Shown: piece by piece, positions 1-7,205 of the stretch
Layout: every line of letters begins with the position of its first letter
Position numbering within the stretch: position 1 is the first letter of the stretch
DNA from: RUG13615 sp040307715
Lineage (GTDB): Bacteria > Bacillota > Clostridia > Peptostreptococcales > Anaerovoracaceae
DNA length: 19,050 nt
Direction: 5' to 3'
Assembly (NCBI GenBank): GCA_040307715.1
Contig: JAWRJC010000063.1
Span: forward strand, 1-19,050
Translations under genes and position numbers: made by a program
Notes under the pieces: model-generated
Told to the model about the DNA's origin: nothing
Databases searched by the model: none
What the model saw: only the letters and a program-made list of their open reading frames with translations

Positions 1-817
1 TGATGGCGACGATGAGGGCGCCGAAGACGACGATGGGGGTATAGACTCTCGCGAAGCGGGTGATGAAACGCTCGGAGTTGGATTTGTTGAACCCGGAGTT
101 CTCGACCAGCTCGAGGATCTTCGAGACGGTACTTTCACCGAACTCTTTGGTGGTCCGGATCTTCAGCGGGCCGGTCATGTTGATGCAGCCGCTGATAACT
201 TCGCTGCCGGGGAAGACCTCGCGCGGCATGCTCTCGCCGGTCAGGGCGGCGGTGTTGAGCGTGCTCTCGCCTTCTACGACCACGCCGTCGATCGGGATCT
301 TCTCGCCGGTACGGACGGTGATCACGGTGCCGACGGGGATATCGTTCGGATCGACGCGGGTCAGTTCACCGTCCCCGGCGCTTTCCACGGCGTTCCAGAG
401 GTCGTTCGGGAACTCGCCTTCCGCAAAGCTGCTGACATCGATATTGGCATAGTCCGGCCGGATATCCATGAGCTGGGTGATATTCTTCCGGCTTCTGCCC
501 ACGGCGTAACTCTGGAAGAATTCGCCGATCTGGTAGAAGAGCATGACCTCCACACCTTCGTGGTATTCGCCGAGCGCGATGGCGCCGATGGTGGCGACGA
601 CCATCAGGAAGTTCTCGTCGAAGACTTGGCCGTGGCCGATGTTGCGGACCGCCTTCAAGAGGATGTCGTAGCCGACGATCAGGTAGCCGACGATGCACAG
701 CGAGAACTGGATATATGTCGGCAGATCCTCCGCGAGGTGCAGCGAGACGAAGAGCACAAGGCCGATCAGGATCCGGATCAGGGTTTTTCGTTGTTTGCGT
801 GTCATTCCTTTGAACAT
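1..817 (-). CDS. Heavy-metal P1B-type ATPase (Zn/Cd/Pb export class), N-terminal part, cut by window start
   Basis: The frame is open from an ATG at 817 to the window edge (272 codons), so only the N-terminal part is visible. It shows two N-terminal membrane segments (about residues 14-28 and 38-56), the DENFLM segment at 68-73, a third and fourth helix region near 70-100, then the actuator domain with the phosphatase motif TGES at 193-196. The segment FYQIGEFFQSYAVGRSRKNI is typical of the Zn/Cd/Pb-exporting CadA/ZntA class. The CPC transport motif and the DKTGT phosphorylation site would lie beyond the window. No HMA domain is fused at the N terminus; a free HMA protein is encoded just upstream. 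About 25 extra acidic residues (near 127-151) sit inside the actuator domain before the RVDP stretch. The start is supported by an AGGAG six bases upstream. Cytoplasmic-membrane metal efflux is inferred from family; the metal is not proven. Confidence 0.93.
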   Translation of the reverse strand, partial: MFKGMTRKQRKTLIRILIGLVLFVSLHLAEDLPTYIQFSLCIVGYLIVGYDILLKAVRNIGHGQVFDENFLMVVATIGAIALGEYHEGVEVMLFYQIGEFFQSYAVGRSRKNITQLMDIRPDYANIDVSSFAEGEFPNDLWNAVESAGDGELTRVDPNDIPVGTVITVRTGEKIPIDGVVVEGESTLNTAALTGESMPREVFPGSEVISGCINMTGPLKIRTTKEFGESTVSKILELVENSGFNKSNSERFITRFARVYTPIVVFGALIVAI

Positions 818-830
818 GCGTGTCTCCTGT

Positions 831-848
831 TGCGCCAAAAGGGGCGCA
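831..848 (-). other. Intercistronic hairpin between HMA gene and P1B ATPase
   Basis: TGCGCC at 831-836 and GGCGCA at 843-848 form a perfect 6-bp stem with a 6-base loop. It lies in the 40-base gap between the HMA protein and the ATPase, a few bases ahead of the ATPase ribosome binding site. There is no T-run on either side, so it is not an intrinsic terminator. It may affect mRNA stability or the ratio of the two products (inference). Confidence 0.5.
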
Positions 849-857
849 GTGCGGTCC

Positions 858-1085
858 CTAGAATTCGATCTCGCAGTCCGGCTCGAACTTGCGGCAGTTC
901 TTCAGAACGGTTTTCATGATTTTCTTCTCATCTTTTTCATCGACGCCTTCCTCGAACTCGACGCTCATCTTCAGCGTCATGAAGTTGACCTTGGCTTCTT
1001 TGATGCCTTCGGTCTCATTCGCGGCCACTTCCATCTTGTTGGCGCAGTTCGCGCAGTCGACTTCGATCGCATACTGTTTTTTCAT
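858..1085 (-). CDS. Free-standing HMA-domain metal-binding protein (75 aa)
   Basis: A single heavy-metal-associated domain covers almost the whole 75 residues. The metal-binding motif DCANCA gives Cys11 and Cys14, and the fold pattern MKKQYAIEVDC...VNFMTLKMSVEF matches HMA domains. The C terminus adds an acidic/Cys stretch (EPDCEIEF) that could provide further Zn/Cd ligands. The start at 1085 is chosen over an in-frame ATG at 1136 because AGGAGG lies six bases before it. The gene lies 40 bases upstream of the P1B ATPase, which lacks its own HMA domain, so it is probably the metal-delivery or sensor domain for that pump, encoded separately. Expression probably comes from the promoter at 1179-1226, controlled through the inverted repeat at 1153-1168. 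Confidence 0.9.
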   Translation of the reverse strand: MKKQYAIEVDCANCANKMEVAANETEGIKEAKVNFMTLKMSVEFEEGVDEKDEKKIMKTVLKNCRKFEPDCEIEF

Positions 1086-1152
1086 AGCTGTCCTCCTGTT
1101 ATCTGCCGGCCCGTTCACAGATGGCCGGCCAAACATTTTTATGGTTGTTCAA

Positions 1153-1168
1153 TTGAATAAATATTCAA
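1153..1168 (-). promoter_or_regulatory. ArsR/SmtB-type operator candidate (inverted repeat)
   Basis: TTGAATA (1153-1159) and TATTCAA (1162-1168) form a 7-2-7 inverted repeat, with partial extension outward (1151/1170, 1150/1171 and 1148/1173 also pair). The A/T-rich TGAATA..TATTCA core resembles the 12-2-12 operators of CadC/CzrA/SmtB metal sensors. It sits just downstream of the -10 box of the metal-efflux genes, where a bound repressor would block initiation. No ArsR gene is in the window. The assignment is by resemblance and position. Confidence 0.6.
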
Positions 1169-1178
1169 ATGTAATTCC

Positions 1179-1226
1179 ATTATAAACGTACTTTATGTAT
1201 TGTAAAGCCCTTTTGGACACTGTCAA
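1179..1226 (-). promoter_or_regulatory. Tandem sigma-A-type promoters for HMA/P1B ATPase genes
   Basis: On the minus strand there is TTGACA (1226-1221), 16 bases, then TACAAT (1204-1199). Overlapping it is TTTACA (1206-1201), 16 bases, then TATAAT (1184-1179). Both fit vegetative promoters, and the second has a perfect -10. Initiation from the second would start near 1172, directly at the ArsR-like inverted repeat. Confidence 0.7.
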
Positions 1227-1283
1227 AGGTTTTTTGCCGGAAATCTGCGCAATGCAAAAAAAGATGCCAAAATGCGGTCTGCC

Positions 1284-1292
1284 TGTTAGAAT
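1284..1292 (+). promoter_or_regulatory. Possible extended -10 promoter of racemase gene
   Basis: TGTTAGAAT gives a TGN-TAGAAT extended -10 box 52 bases before the chosen start codon. There is no good -35 box at the expected distance. It is the best candidate in the stretch divergent from the metal-efflux promoter, but weak evidence. Confidence 0.3.
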
Positions 1293-1343
1293 GTGACCAT
1301 AAGAAACACCTGCGTGAAAGGGTATAAGAAAGAAGGAACCGCC

Positions 1344-2504
1344 ATGCCGGCACAATTTGATATGGAATCGCTGCACGCCTATCCCTGTCTGCGTGCAGAT
1401 CTGGGAAAACTGCGCAATAATATCCGCAGCGTCGTCAGCACCTGTTCGGCGGCCGGTATTGAAGTGGCCGGCGTCGTCAAAGGATTTAACGGGCTCGTCC
1501 CGGCAATGGCGCCGTTCGCGGAGGAGGGCTGCAGACAGATCGCCTCATCGCGTCTTGAGCATTTGAAAGCAGCGCGGGAAGCGGGGCTTTGCCGGGAAGC
1601 CGGAGACGCGGACAACGGTCTTCCCGAGACCCTGCTCGTTCGCATCGCGATGCTGTCGGAAGTGCCGGCTGTTGTGCGGTATGCGGACATGAGTCTGGAA
1701 AGTGAACCCGCGGTGATTGGCGCGCTGGAAGAGGAAGCTGCCCGGCAGGGCGTTTCTCACGGCGTCATCCTGATGGCGGATCTGGGGGATCTGCGGGAAG
1801 GGTTCTGGGACAAGGATGAGATGGTGGACTTTGCGGTCCGGATCGAGGAAGAGATGCCGCATATCGAGCTGGTCGGTGTGGGGGTCAACCTCGGCTGTTA
1901 CGGCGCGATCTGCCCGGATACGGATAAGATGAACGAATTGATCGGGATCGCTGAGCGGATCGAGGCGCGGATCGGCAGAAAACTCCGGTATATTTCCGGC
2001 GGGGCGACGACCTCGTATCCGCTGGTCCTGGACGGCAGCATGCCGGCGCGCATCAATCATCTCCGGATCGGAGAGGGGATCATCACGAATTACGATCTGC
2101 CGCACCTGTGGGGGCTCGACACGGCACCGCTGCGGGCGGATGTGTTCACGCTGGAGGCGGAAGTCATCGAGGTCAAGAAAAAACCGACCCATCCGGTCGG
2201 CCGGATCTTTGTGGATTGCTTCGGCGATACACCGGTGTATGAGGACCGGGGGATCCGCCGCCGCGCGCTGCTCGGCATGGGCAAGCTGGACTACGCTTTG
2301 CAGGATGCCCTGATGCCCCGTCTCGCCGGTGCATTCTTGGTGGGGGACAGCAGTGACCATGCGATCCTCGACGTGGAAGACTGTGCGGGAGATGAAAAGA
2401 TGTCCCCGGTCAAAGTCGGGGACATTGTCACGTTCGATCTGAAGTACTCGGCCGTCCTGTATCTGACGTCCTGTCCGTATATTCGCATGGAATTCGTCGG
2501 TTGA
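1344..2504 (+). CDS. PLP-dependent alanine/ornithine racemase-family enzyme (fold type III)
   Basis: This 386-residue protein matches the alanine racemase N-terminal barrel family in its ornithine racemase/YhfX branch. The motif AGVVKGFNG near residues 42-50 carries the probable PLP lysine. Further on are GVGVNLGCYGA, a glycine-rich YISGGATTSYPL segment and INHLRIGEGI, typical of this branch, then a C-terminal beta domain (VGDIVTFDLKYSAVLYL). The start at 1344 is chosen because AAGGAA lies five bases upstream; an in-frame GTG at 1293 has no ribosome binding site. The expected product is a cytoplasmic amino-acid racemase or epimerase. Substrate is unknown: ornithine racemases are a little shorter (about 350), and none of the D-ornithine aminomutase genes is nearby. 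It ends five bases before the converging PBP gene. Confidence 0.82.
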   Translation: MPAQFDMESLHAYPCLRADLGKLRNNIRSVVSTCSAAGIEVAGVVKGFNGLVPAMAPFAEEGCRQIASSRLEHLKAAREAGLCREAGDADNGLPETLLVRIAMLSEVPAVVRYADMSLESEPAVIGALEEEAARQGVSHGVILMADLGDLREGFWDKDEMVDFAVRIEEEMPHIELVGVGVNLGCYGAICPDTDKMNELIGIAERIEARIGRKLRYISGGATTSYPLVLDGSMPARINHLRIGEGIITNYDLPHLWGLDTAPLRADVFTLEAEVIEVKKKPTHPVGRIFVDCFGDTPVYEDRGIRRRALLGMGKLDYALQDALMPRLAGAFLVGDSSDHAILDVEDCAGDEKMSPVKVGDIVTFDLKYSAVLYLTSCPYIRMEFVG

Positions 2505-2509
2505 AATGA

Positions 2510-3889
2510 TCAGTCCATTGGGTCCTTGCTGATCAGTTCCTGCAGGACCTGATTGGCGACATCGCCCGCGACCTCCGCACCGCTGCCGCCGTTTTCGACG
2601 AGCACGACGAAGGCGTACGGATACCCTTCGTTACGGATGTATCCGTAGAACCAGGAATGCGGGGTCTTGCCGTCGCCGACTTCCGCGGTGCCGGACTTGG
2701 CACACAGATCGAGCCCCGGGAAATTGTCTTCTCCGTAGGTGGCGACAACATCGTTGTGAAGCATGCTGTCGAGGACCTCGGCGGTAGATTCCTTGATCAG
2801 GCGGTCCTTGCCGGGGCTGAATGTGAAGTCCGCATCCCAGCCGTTGGCGAAGGTGACGTCTTTGATCAGGGTCGGATTGACCGCGACGCCGCCGTTGGCA
2901 ATGGCGCCCATATAGACCATCATCGCGCACGGGTTGACCATGTCATGGTACTGTCCGATGCCCGCCCAGGCGAGGGCGAGATCGGTCGACGGGAAATCGA
3001 ACGTCCCGGCGGCGGTCTCAATGCCGTTGATGTTGTACTGGCCGGTGATACCGGCTTTTTCAGTATACTCTTTCAGTGCGGACGGGCCGATCTTGAGCGT
3101 GATGTCCGCGAATGCGCAGTTGCAGGAATTGGCGAGAGCATCTTCAAAACTCTGCGTTCCATGTCCGTACGGGCAGGTGATGCGGTCCGTTTCGGCATCG
3201 CCGAAGGAGATCACTTCCGGGCAGGTGTATTCGTAACTGTCAAGACCATCCAGCGTTTCGATCGCCGCTGTCGCTGTGATGACCTTGAAGATCGACCCCG
3301 GCACGAACGTGCTGGAGAGGAACTTGTTATAGTAAGCGCCTTCCATATCCTCGGCGGAGAGATCCGGCGGATCGGTCGGGTCGTAGTTGGGTGAACTCAC
3401 CATGCAGAGGATCTCGCCGGTCTCGTAGTTATAGACACCCACCGTCCCGTTGCGGCCGGCCAGCGCGGCGTTCGCAACAGCGCAGACGTCCGCGTCGATG
3501 GTGAGGATCAGGTGTCTGCCGCTGCCGGTGATCGAATACGTGCCCATGAGGAAGCTGTATCCGACCAGTTTGTCCGCGAATACCCGGTTTGCGCCGGTCG
3601 AAATATTACCGACCGCGTCACCCACCGCGTGGAGCGTGGCGCAGCGCGTCCAGTAGTCTTCGTTGTAGCGGGGCACACCGGTATCGGTGTTCTCCATCAG
3701 CAGCGTCTCGTTGCGGTCGTAGATCGATCCTTTGCCGAGATAGCCGTTCGTGTAGACATCGCCATTGCCGGGGTAGGCAGCCCAGTCGCCGCCGTCGCGG
3801 GCGAGTTCATAGATGTAGTATCCGAGCCCCAGGATCAGGACCAACGCCAGTGCAACGCAGAGGCGGGCGCGACGTTTCATTTTATTCAT
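2510..3889 (-). CDS. Class B penicillin-binding protein (D,D-transpeptidase) partnered with FHA-SEDS protein
   Basis: This 459-residue protein has a short basic N terminus, one membrane anchor at about residues 9-27, a small N-terminal domain, and a transpeptidase domain with all three active-site motifs: S199-I-F-K202, S255-C-N257 and K398-S-G-T-A. Length and layout resemble the PbpA/FtsI-like class B enzymes paired with RodA. It crosslinks peptidoglycan stem peptides outside the membrane. Its ATG overlaps the stop codon of the upstream SEDS gene by four bases (ATGA), implying translational coupling and a cognate glycosyltransferase-transpeptidase pair. The PBP dimerisation region is short compared with divisome FtsI. 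Several Cys residues (83, 136, 162, 223, 239, 256, 258) occur in the extracellular part, including one inside the SxN motif. Elongation versus division role cannot be decided from sequence. Confidence 0.93.
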   Translation of the reverse strand: MNKMKRRARLCVALALVLILGLGYYIYELARDGGDWAAYPGNGDVYTNGYLGKGSIYDRNETLLMENTDTGVPRYNEDYWTRCATLHAVGDAVGNISTGANRVFADKLVGYSFLMGTYSITGSGRHLILTIDADVCAVANAALAGRNGTVGVYNYETGEILCMVSSPNYDPTDPPDLSAEDMEGAYYNKFLSSTFVPGSIFKVITATAAIETLDGLDSYEYTCPEVISFGDAETDRITCPYGHGTQSFEDALANSCNCAFADITLKIGPSALKEYTEKAGITGQYNINGIETAAGTFDFPSTDLALAWAGIGQYHDMVNPCAMMVYMGAIANGGVAVNPTLIKDVTFANGWDADFTFSPGKDRLIKESTAEVLDSMLHNDVVATYGEDNFPGLDLCAKSGTAEVGDGKTPHSWFYGYIRNEGYPYAFVVLVENGGSGAEVAGDVANQVLQELISKDPMD

Positions 3890-5934
3890 TTATCAGCGCC
3901 TCCTTTCCTGTTGCGGATGCCTTTGCCGGCGTTCCCGGCGTTTCTTCTGAAAGACCGCGGTCCTTTACCGCGCCGCTGCCGTCCTTCCGTGTCGGCATCC
4001 AGTTCGAGCCAGTCCACGACATCGTCCATCACATCCTCCGAGAGTTTGGATCTGGAGCGCTTGGACCGCTTGCCGGCGTACTGGTCTTCCTGCGCGTAGA
4101 TCGCGTCGTAGTTCTGTGCGGTTTCACGGGGACTGCCGTAGCGGGCATAATAATCGCCGTCATCGTTGTCCTGCTGGTCGAACATTTCTTCGGGATCGTC
4201 CGAGACCGACTTGACCGCCAGTGATGCGTTCTGCCGGGTGTCCGCCGCTTTGAGGAAGGCGAGCAGTCCCCAGGAAGTGAGCATGCTGGTGCCGCCGTTC
4301 GAGAGGAACGGGAGCGTGACACCGGTGAAGGGGAAGATATCGAGAGAACCGAGCACGTTCATGCACGACTGGAAAATGATCAGCGAGGTCGCCGCGCAGG
4401 CGGCGATCGTGAAGAACGTAGATCTGCCGAAATTGATGGAGCGGACTGCGAACAAGCCGAGTGCGATCAGGGAAAAGACCGCCAGCAGGGCGATGAGCAG
4501 CCCCCACTCTTCGCTGATGAGCGGGAATACGAGATCCGTATCCGCCGCGAAGACCGAATGGAACCACCCGTTGCCCGCACCGAGCCCGAAACAGCCGCCG
4601 CTCGCTGCCGCGGACATGCCGCGCACCTGCTGGAACCCGCCCGCATCCGGGAAGTCCCAGGCGTGCAGCCAGGTCGCGAACCGTTCGGTGATATGGGGGA
4701 CGAACCGGATCAGCAGCAGCACACCGGCGCCGCATGCGCCGACCACCAGCATGAGCGCGCCGAACTGGCCGCTGCGCAGGAAGGCGATGATCAGGAAGGT
4801 GACGAAGAAGATCGCCGCTGTGCCGAAGTCATTCATGACGGCCAGCGTACCCAGACAGAATACGGAGAAGCCGATGAACAGCGTCAGGTTTTTCTTTTCG
4901 TACAGTTCATCCAGCGTGGCGCTTCCGATAAAAATGAAAGCGATCTTAACGAGCTCGGACGGCTGCAGCATATAACTGCCGATCTTGACCCAGTTGACCG
5001 CGCCGAAGGAAGCGCTGCCGAATACGATGTTGATGAGCAGCAGAAGGACGCTGGCGATCACGAGGAGCCGCCGTACGGCTAGCGACCGGCGCAGATCCCG
5101 CAGGTACCAGCACATGGCGATGAAGAGGCCCATGCCGAGGAAGATCGCGAGCAGCTCGGTCGTGATCCCGCCCGGATCGGACGTGGCGACGACGGCGAGG
5201 TTGATCGTGCAGAGGAAGAAGACGATGGTCTCCATCTCAAAACAGACCTGCCCCTGGCCGCGCATGAACGCGCAGTACGCCCACATGGAAACGCCGAACA
5301 GCAGGAATGCCAGGATCACGATAAAGGAAAGTTCCGCGCCTTTGGCGGCGATGAGCTGGATGCATGTCAGCAGCTGGAAGGCGCTGAGCGCGCCAAGGCT
5401 CGCCCACGGCGTGAACCGGGTCGAATGTTTTTCGCGCATCATCACGTTGCGCTGTTTTTCCGCGAGGCTCGGGGGCATGAGTGTGCAGTCCACACCGCCG
5501 ATCGTCAGGGTGTCGCCCATCCGGATCAGCGTGGGGCCGTTCACTGTGCGGCCGTTGACCTTGCTGCCGCTCTTGCTGTCGAGGTCGCTGTAGTACCAGT
5601 CGCCGCGGCTGTTGCGCACCAGCGTGCCGTGGTTGCGCGAGACGGTCATGATGTCGACGTGCAGGTCAACGCTTTTGTCGCGGCCGATGACGTTCTCCCA
5701 GTGCAGGATCGGAACGAAGTGGCTGCCGGGCAGGCTGAGATAGCCCCAGATCTCCGGCGGCGTCTTGGCGCGCAGGAGAGAGAGGATGGCCCGGCCGATG
5801 ATCAGGAACGCAAGGAACACAAAGACGAACCGCACGACTGTCGTGTAATACAGTGCGAGCTGCGGGAAGGACCGGAAGATGCCTGATAAAGCCTCCATCA
5901 GCGGGGCGGTTTTCTCTGTGATCGTTTCTATCAT
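3886..5934 (-). CDS. FHA domain fused to SEDS (FtsW/RodA/SpoVE) peptidoglycan glycosyltransferase
   Basis: This 682-residue protein combines three parts. An N-terminal membrane helix (about 30-50) is followed by a forkhead-associated domain (about 78-152) with the phosphothreonine-binding pattern GR (84-85), SRNH (99-102) and NG (127-128). A SEDS membrane domain (about 175-563) carries QPSEL (324-328), MNDFGTA with the conserved Asp369, and PFTGVTLPFLSNGGTS (535-550). The last 120 residues are hydrophilic, charged and probably disordered. It polymerises lipid II at the membrane. The FHA domain implies recruitment by a phosphorylated partner, as FhaB/RodA/PbpA/Pkn genes do together in actinobacteria, but no kinase is in the window. 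The PBP overlaps its stop codon. The start at 5934 lacks a clear Shine-Dalgarno sequence. FHA-SEDS fusions exist in clostridia to my knowledge. Confidence 0.93.
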   Translation of the reverse strand: MIETITEKTAPLMEALSGIFRSFPQLALYYTTVVRFVFVFLAFLIIGRAILSLLRAKTPPEIWGYLSLPGSHFVPILHWENVIGRDKSVDLHVDIMTVSRNHGTLVRNSRGDWYYSDLDSKSGSKVNGRTVNGPTLIRMGDTLTIGGVDCTLMPPSLAEKQRNVMMREKHSTRFTPWASLGALSAFQLLTCIQLIAAKGAELSFIVILAFLLFGVSMWAYCAFMRGQGQVCFEMETIVFFLCTINLAVVATSDPGGITTELLAIFLGMGLFIAMCWYLRDLRRSLAVRRLLVIASVLLLLINIVFGSASFGAVNWVKIGSYMLQPSELVKIAFIFIGSATLDELYEKKNLTLFIGFSVFCLGTLAVMNDFGTAAIFFVTFLIIAFLRSGQFGALMLVVGACGAGVLLLIRFVPHITERFATWLHAWDFPDAGGFQQVRGMSAAASGGCFGLGAGNGWFHSVFAADTDLVFPLISEEWGLLIALLAVFSLIALGLFAVRSINFGRSTFFTIAACAATSLIIFQSCMNVLGSLDIFPFTGVTLPFLSNGGTSMLTSWGLLAFLKAADTRQNASLAVKSVSDDPEEMFDQQDNDDGDYYARYGSPRETAQNYDAIYAQEDQYAGKRSKRSRSKLSEDVMDDVVDWLELDADTEGRQRRGKGPRSFRRNAGNAGKGIRNRKGGADK

Positions 5935-5943
5935 GGTGGATAC

Positions 5944-5949
5944 AGTATA
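5944..5949 (-). promoter_or_regulatory. Possible -10 box close to the FHA-SEDS start (near-leaderless)
   Basis: Minus-strand TATACT lies only 9 bases before the ATG at 5934, so transcription from it would start about 3 bases ahead of the start codon. This fits the absence of a Shine-Dalgarno sequence there. A second -10-like TATGAT lies about 20 bases further up, and TGGTAT is repeated with a 20-base period across both. No good -35 box is seen, so confidence is low. Confidence 0.3.
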
Positions 5950-6014
5950 CCATTAATCGTCGTATCATACCACTTAAGGAGCCTTTAGATATGCGGCATC
6001 GGGAGATTCTCTGG

Positions 6015-6043
6015 TTGAAATAATGGGCTTTTTCATATAAAAT
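6015..6043 (+). promoter_or_regulatory. Promoter for the E2-like acyltransferase gene
   Basis: TTGAAA (6015-6020), a 17-base spacer and TAAAAT (6038-6043) fit a vegetative promoter. The leader would be about 65 bases and contains a small hairpin (GGAGA 6066-6070 / TCTCC 6074-6078). It lies in the 179-base region divergent from the FHA-SEDS gene. Confidence 0.55.
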
Positions 6044-6113
6044 TTTTCTGTATGCAGTCACGCCGGGAGACAGTCTCCGTACAAGGCGGGGCAGCAGGAT
6101 CGTATCAGTCATA

Positions 6114-7127
6114 ATGAGAGAGAAAAAACCAGTGAGCAAACAGAAAGCAAAAATCGTAGAAACCGTTAAAAACAACGCCGTCAAAAGCGGCGCGGCAATG
6201 CGCAGCGGGGCTGCTTCCGCGGCAGATAAAGTGCGCAGCACCTACAGAGACCTGCACCCGAAGAAAAAGCGCGGTGACCGGTACGACGGCAAACGCGTCG
6301 ATGTGGATGCCATCCATTACGCGATGGTCCATCTGTATAACAACCGCACCGATGCTGAAGTTTTCATTAAGGAAACCTTTGATGTTTCGAAGGTTCTCGC
6401 TTACGTAGAAAAGAAGAACCAGGAAGATCCGAGTTTCCCCACCAAACCATGGCACGTCTTTGTCCAGGCGGTGGCGAAGACGATCTATGAACGCCCGATG
6501 CTCAACCGCTTCATCTGCGGGCGCCGCGTGTACGACCGCAACAAGGTGATCATGAGCTTCATGGTCAAGCAGGAATTCGAAGACGGAGCCGAGGAACTGA
6601 TGCTGATGGCGAACGCCCGGCCCGAGATGGTGCTCGATGATATGAGCCATCTGATCCTCGGCGATACCAGAAAACTCCGTAAGGGAGGAGAAAGTTCGAC
6701 GACCGAGAAGATCCTCGATGTCTACAAAAAGATGCCCCGCAGCGGGCAGCGCGCGATCATCGAGACCGTCAAGTGGCTGGATTACCACGGGGTCCTGCCG
6801 CCCGACATTATCGAGACGCAGGTCCATCACGCAACGGTGCTGATGAGCAACCTCGGCAGCATCAAGTGCGACGCGCCGTACCATCATCTCAACAACTTCG
6901 GGACGAACTCCATCGTCTGCACGGTCGGCGAGATCCACAAAGAGCCGGTCTACGATGAGAACGGGGAAGCGCACATCACGGATGTGGTCGATTTCGGTCT
7001 GACGCTGGATGAGCGCATCGCGGACGGGTTCTACTTCGCGAAGTCGGTGAAGGTCCTCAAGTACATCCTGGACAACCCGGAGGTGCTGGACAAACCGCTG
7101 CAGGAGCCGCTCGGGGTCGAGTTCTAA
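6114..7127 (+). CDS. Stand-alone E2-like (2-oxoacid dehydrogenase / CAT-fold) acyltransferase domain protein
   Basis: This 337-residue protein matches the catalytic domain of dihydrolipoamide acyltransferases but has no lipoyl or E3-binding domain. Visible family features are the WHVFVQAVAKTIYERPMLNR segment (113-132), MSNLGSI (244-250) followed by the FGTNSIVCTVGEI strand (262-274), and the C-terminal LTLDERIADGFYFAKSVK helix. In true E2 and CAT enzymes the last motif reads DHRxxDG or HHxxxDG with the catalytic His; here that position is Glu300 (DERIADG). The first 60 residues are rich in Lys/Arg/Ala and likely unstructured or amphipathic. The start at 6114 has only a weak, distant AGGA; GTG at 6132 is an alternative. 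It is followed after 78 bases by an acyl-CoA synthetase, suggesting a role in acyl transfer or as a non-catalytic scaffold. Function is not established. Confidence 0.75.
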   Translation: MREKKPVSKQKAKIVETVKNNAVKSGAAMRSGAASAADKVRSTYRDLHPKKKRGDRYDGKRVDVDAIHYAMVHLYNNRTDAEVFIKETFDVSKVLAYVEKKNQEDPSFPTKPWHVFVQAVAKTIYERPMLNRFICGRRVYDRNKVIMSFMVKQEFEDGAEELMLMANARPEMVLDDMSHLILGDTRKLRKGGESSTTEKILDVYKKMPRSGQRAIIETVKWLDYHGVLPPDIIETQVHHATVLMSNLGSIKCDAPYHHLNNFGTNSIVCTVGEIHKEPVYDENGEAHITDVVDFGLTLDERIADGFYFAKSVKVLKYILDNPEVLDKPLQEPLGVEF

Positions 7128-7165
7128 GGAACGTCTGCACCGCATCAGATATCAACTATCCGTTA

Positions 7166-7195
7166 TTGCATAGACAGAAAACATATTCATACGAT
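7166..7195 (+). promoter_or_regulatory. Possible promoter immediately before acyl-CoA synthetase start
   Basis: TTGCAT (7166-7171), 18 bases and TACGAT (7190-7195) make a moderate promoter. Initiation would fall within a few bases of the ATG at 7206, giving an almost leaderless mRNA, in line with the lack of a Shine-Dalgarno sequence. It could instead be co-transcribed with the upstream gene. Confidence 0.35.
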
Positions 7196-7205
7196 TACAC
7201 TAGAA

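Noticed and set aside
2507..2535. TGATCAG ... CTGATCA inverted repeat at the meeting point of the racemase and PBP genes.
   Set aside because: Seven-bp AT-balanced stem with no T-run on either side and partly inside the PBP coding sequence; not convincing as a terminator.
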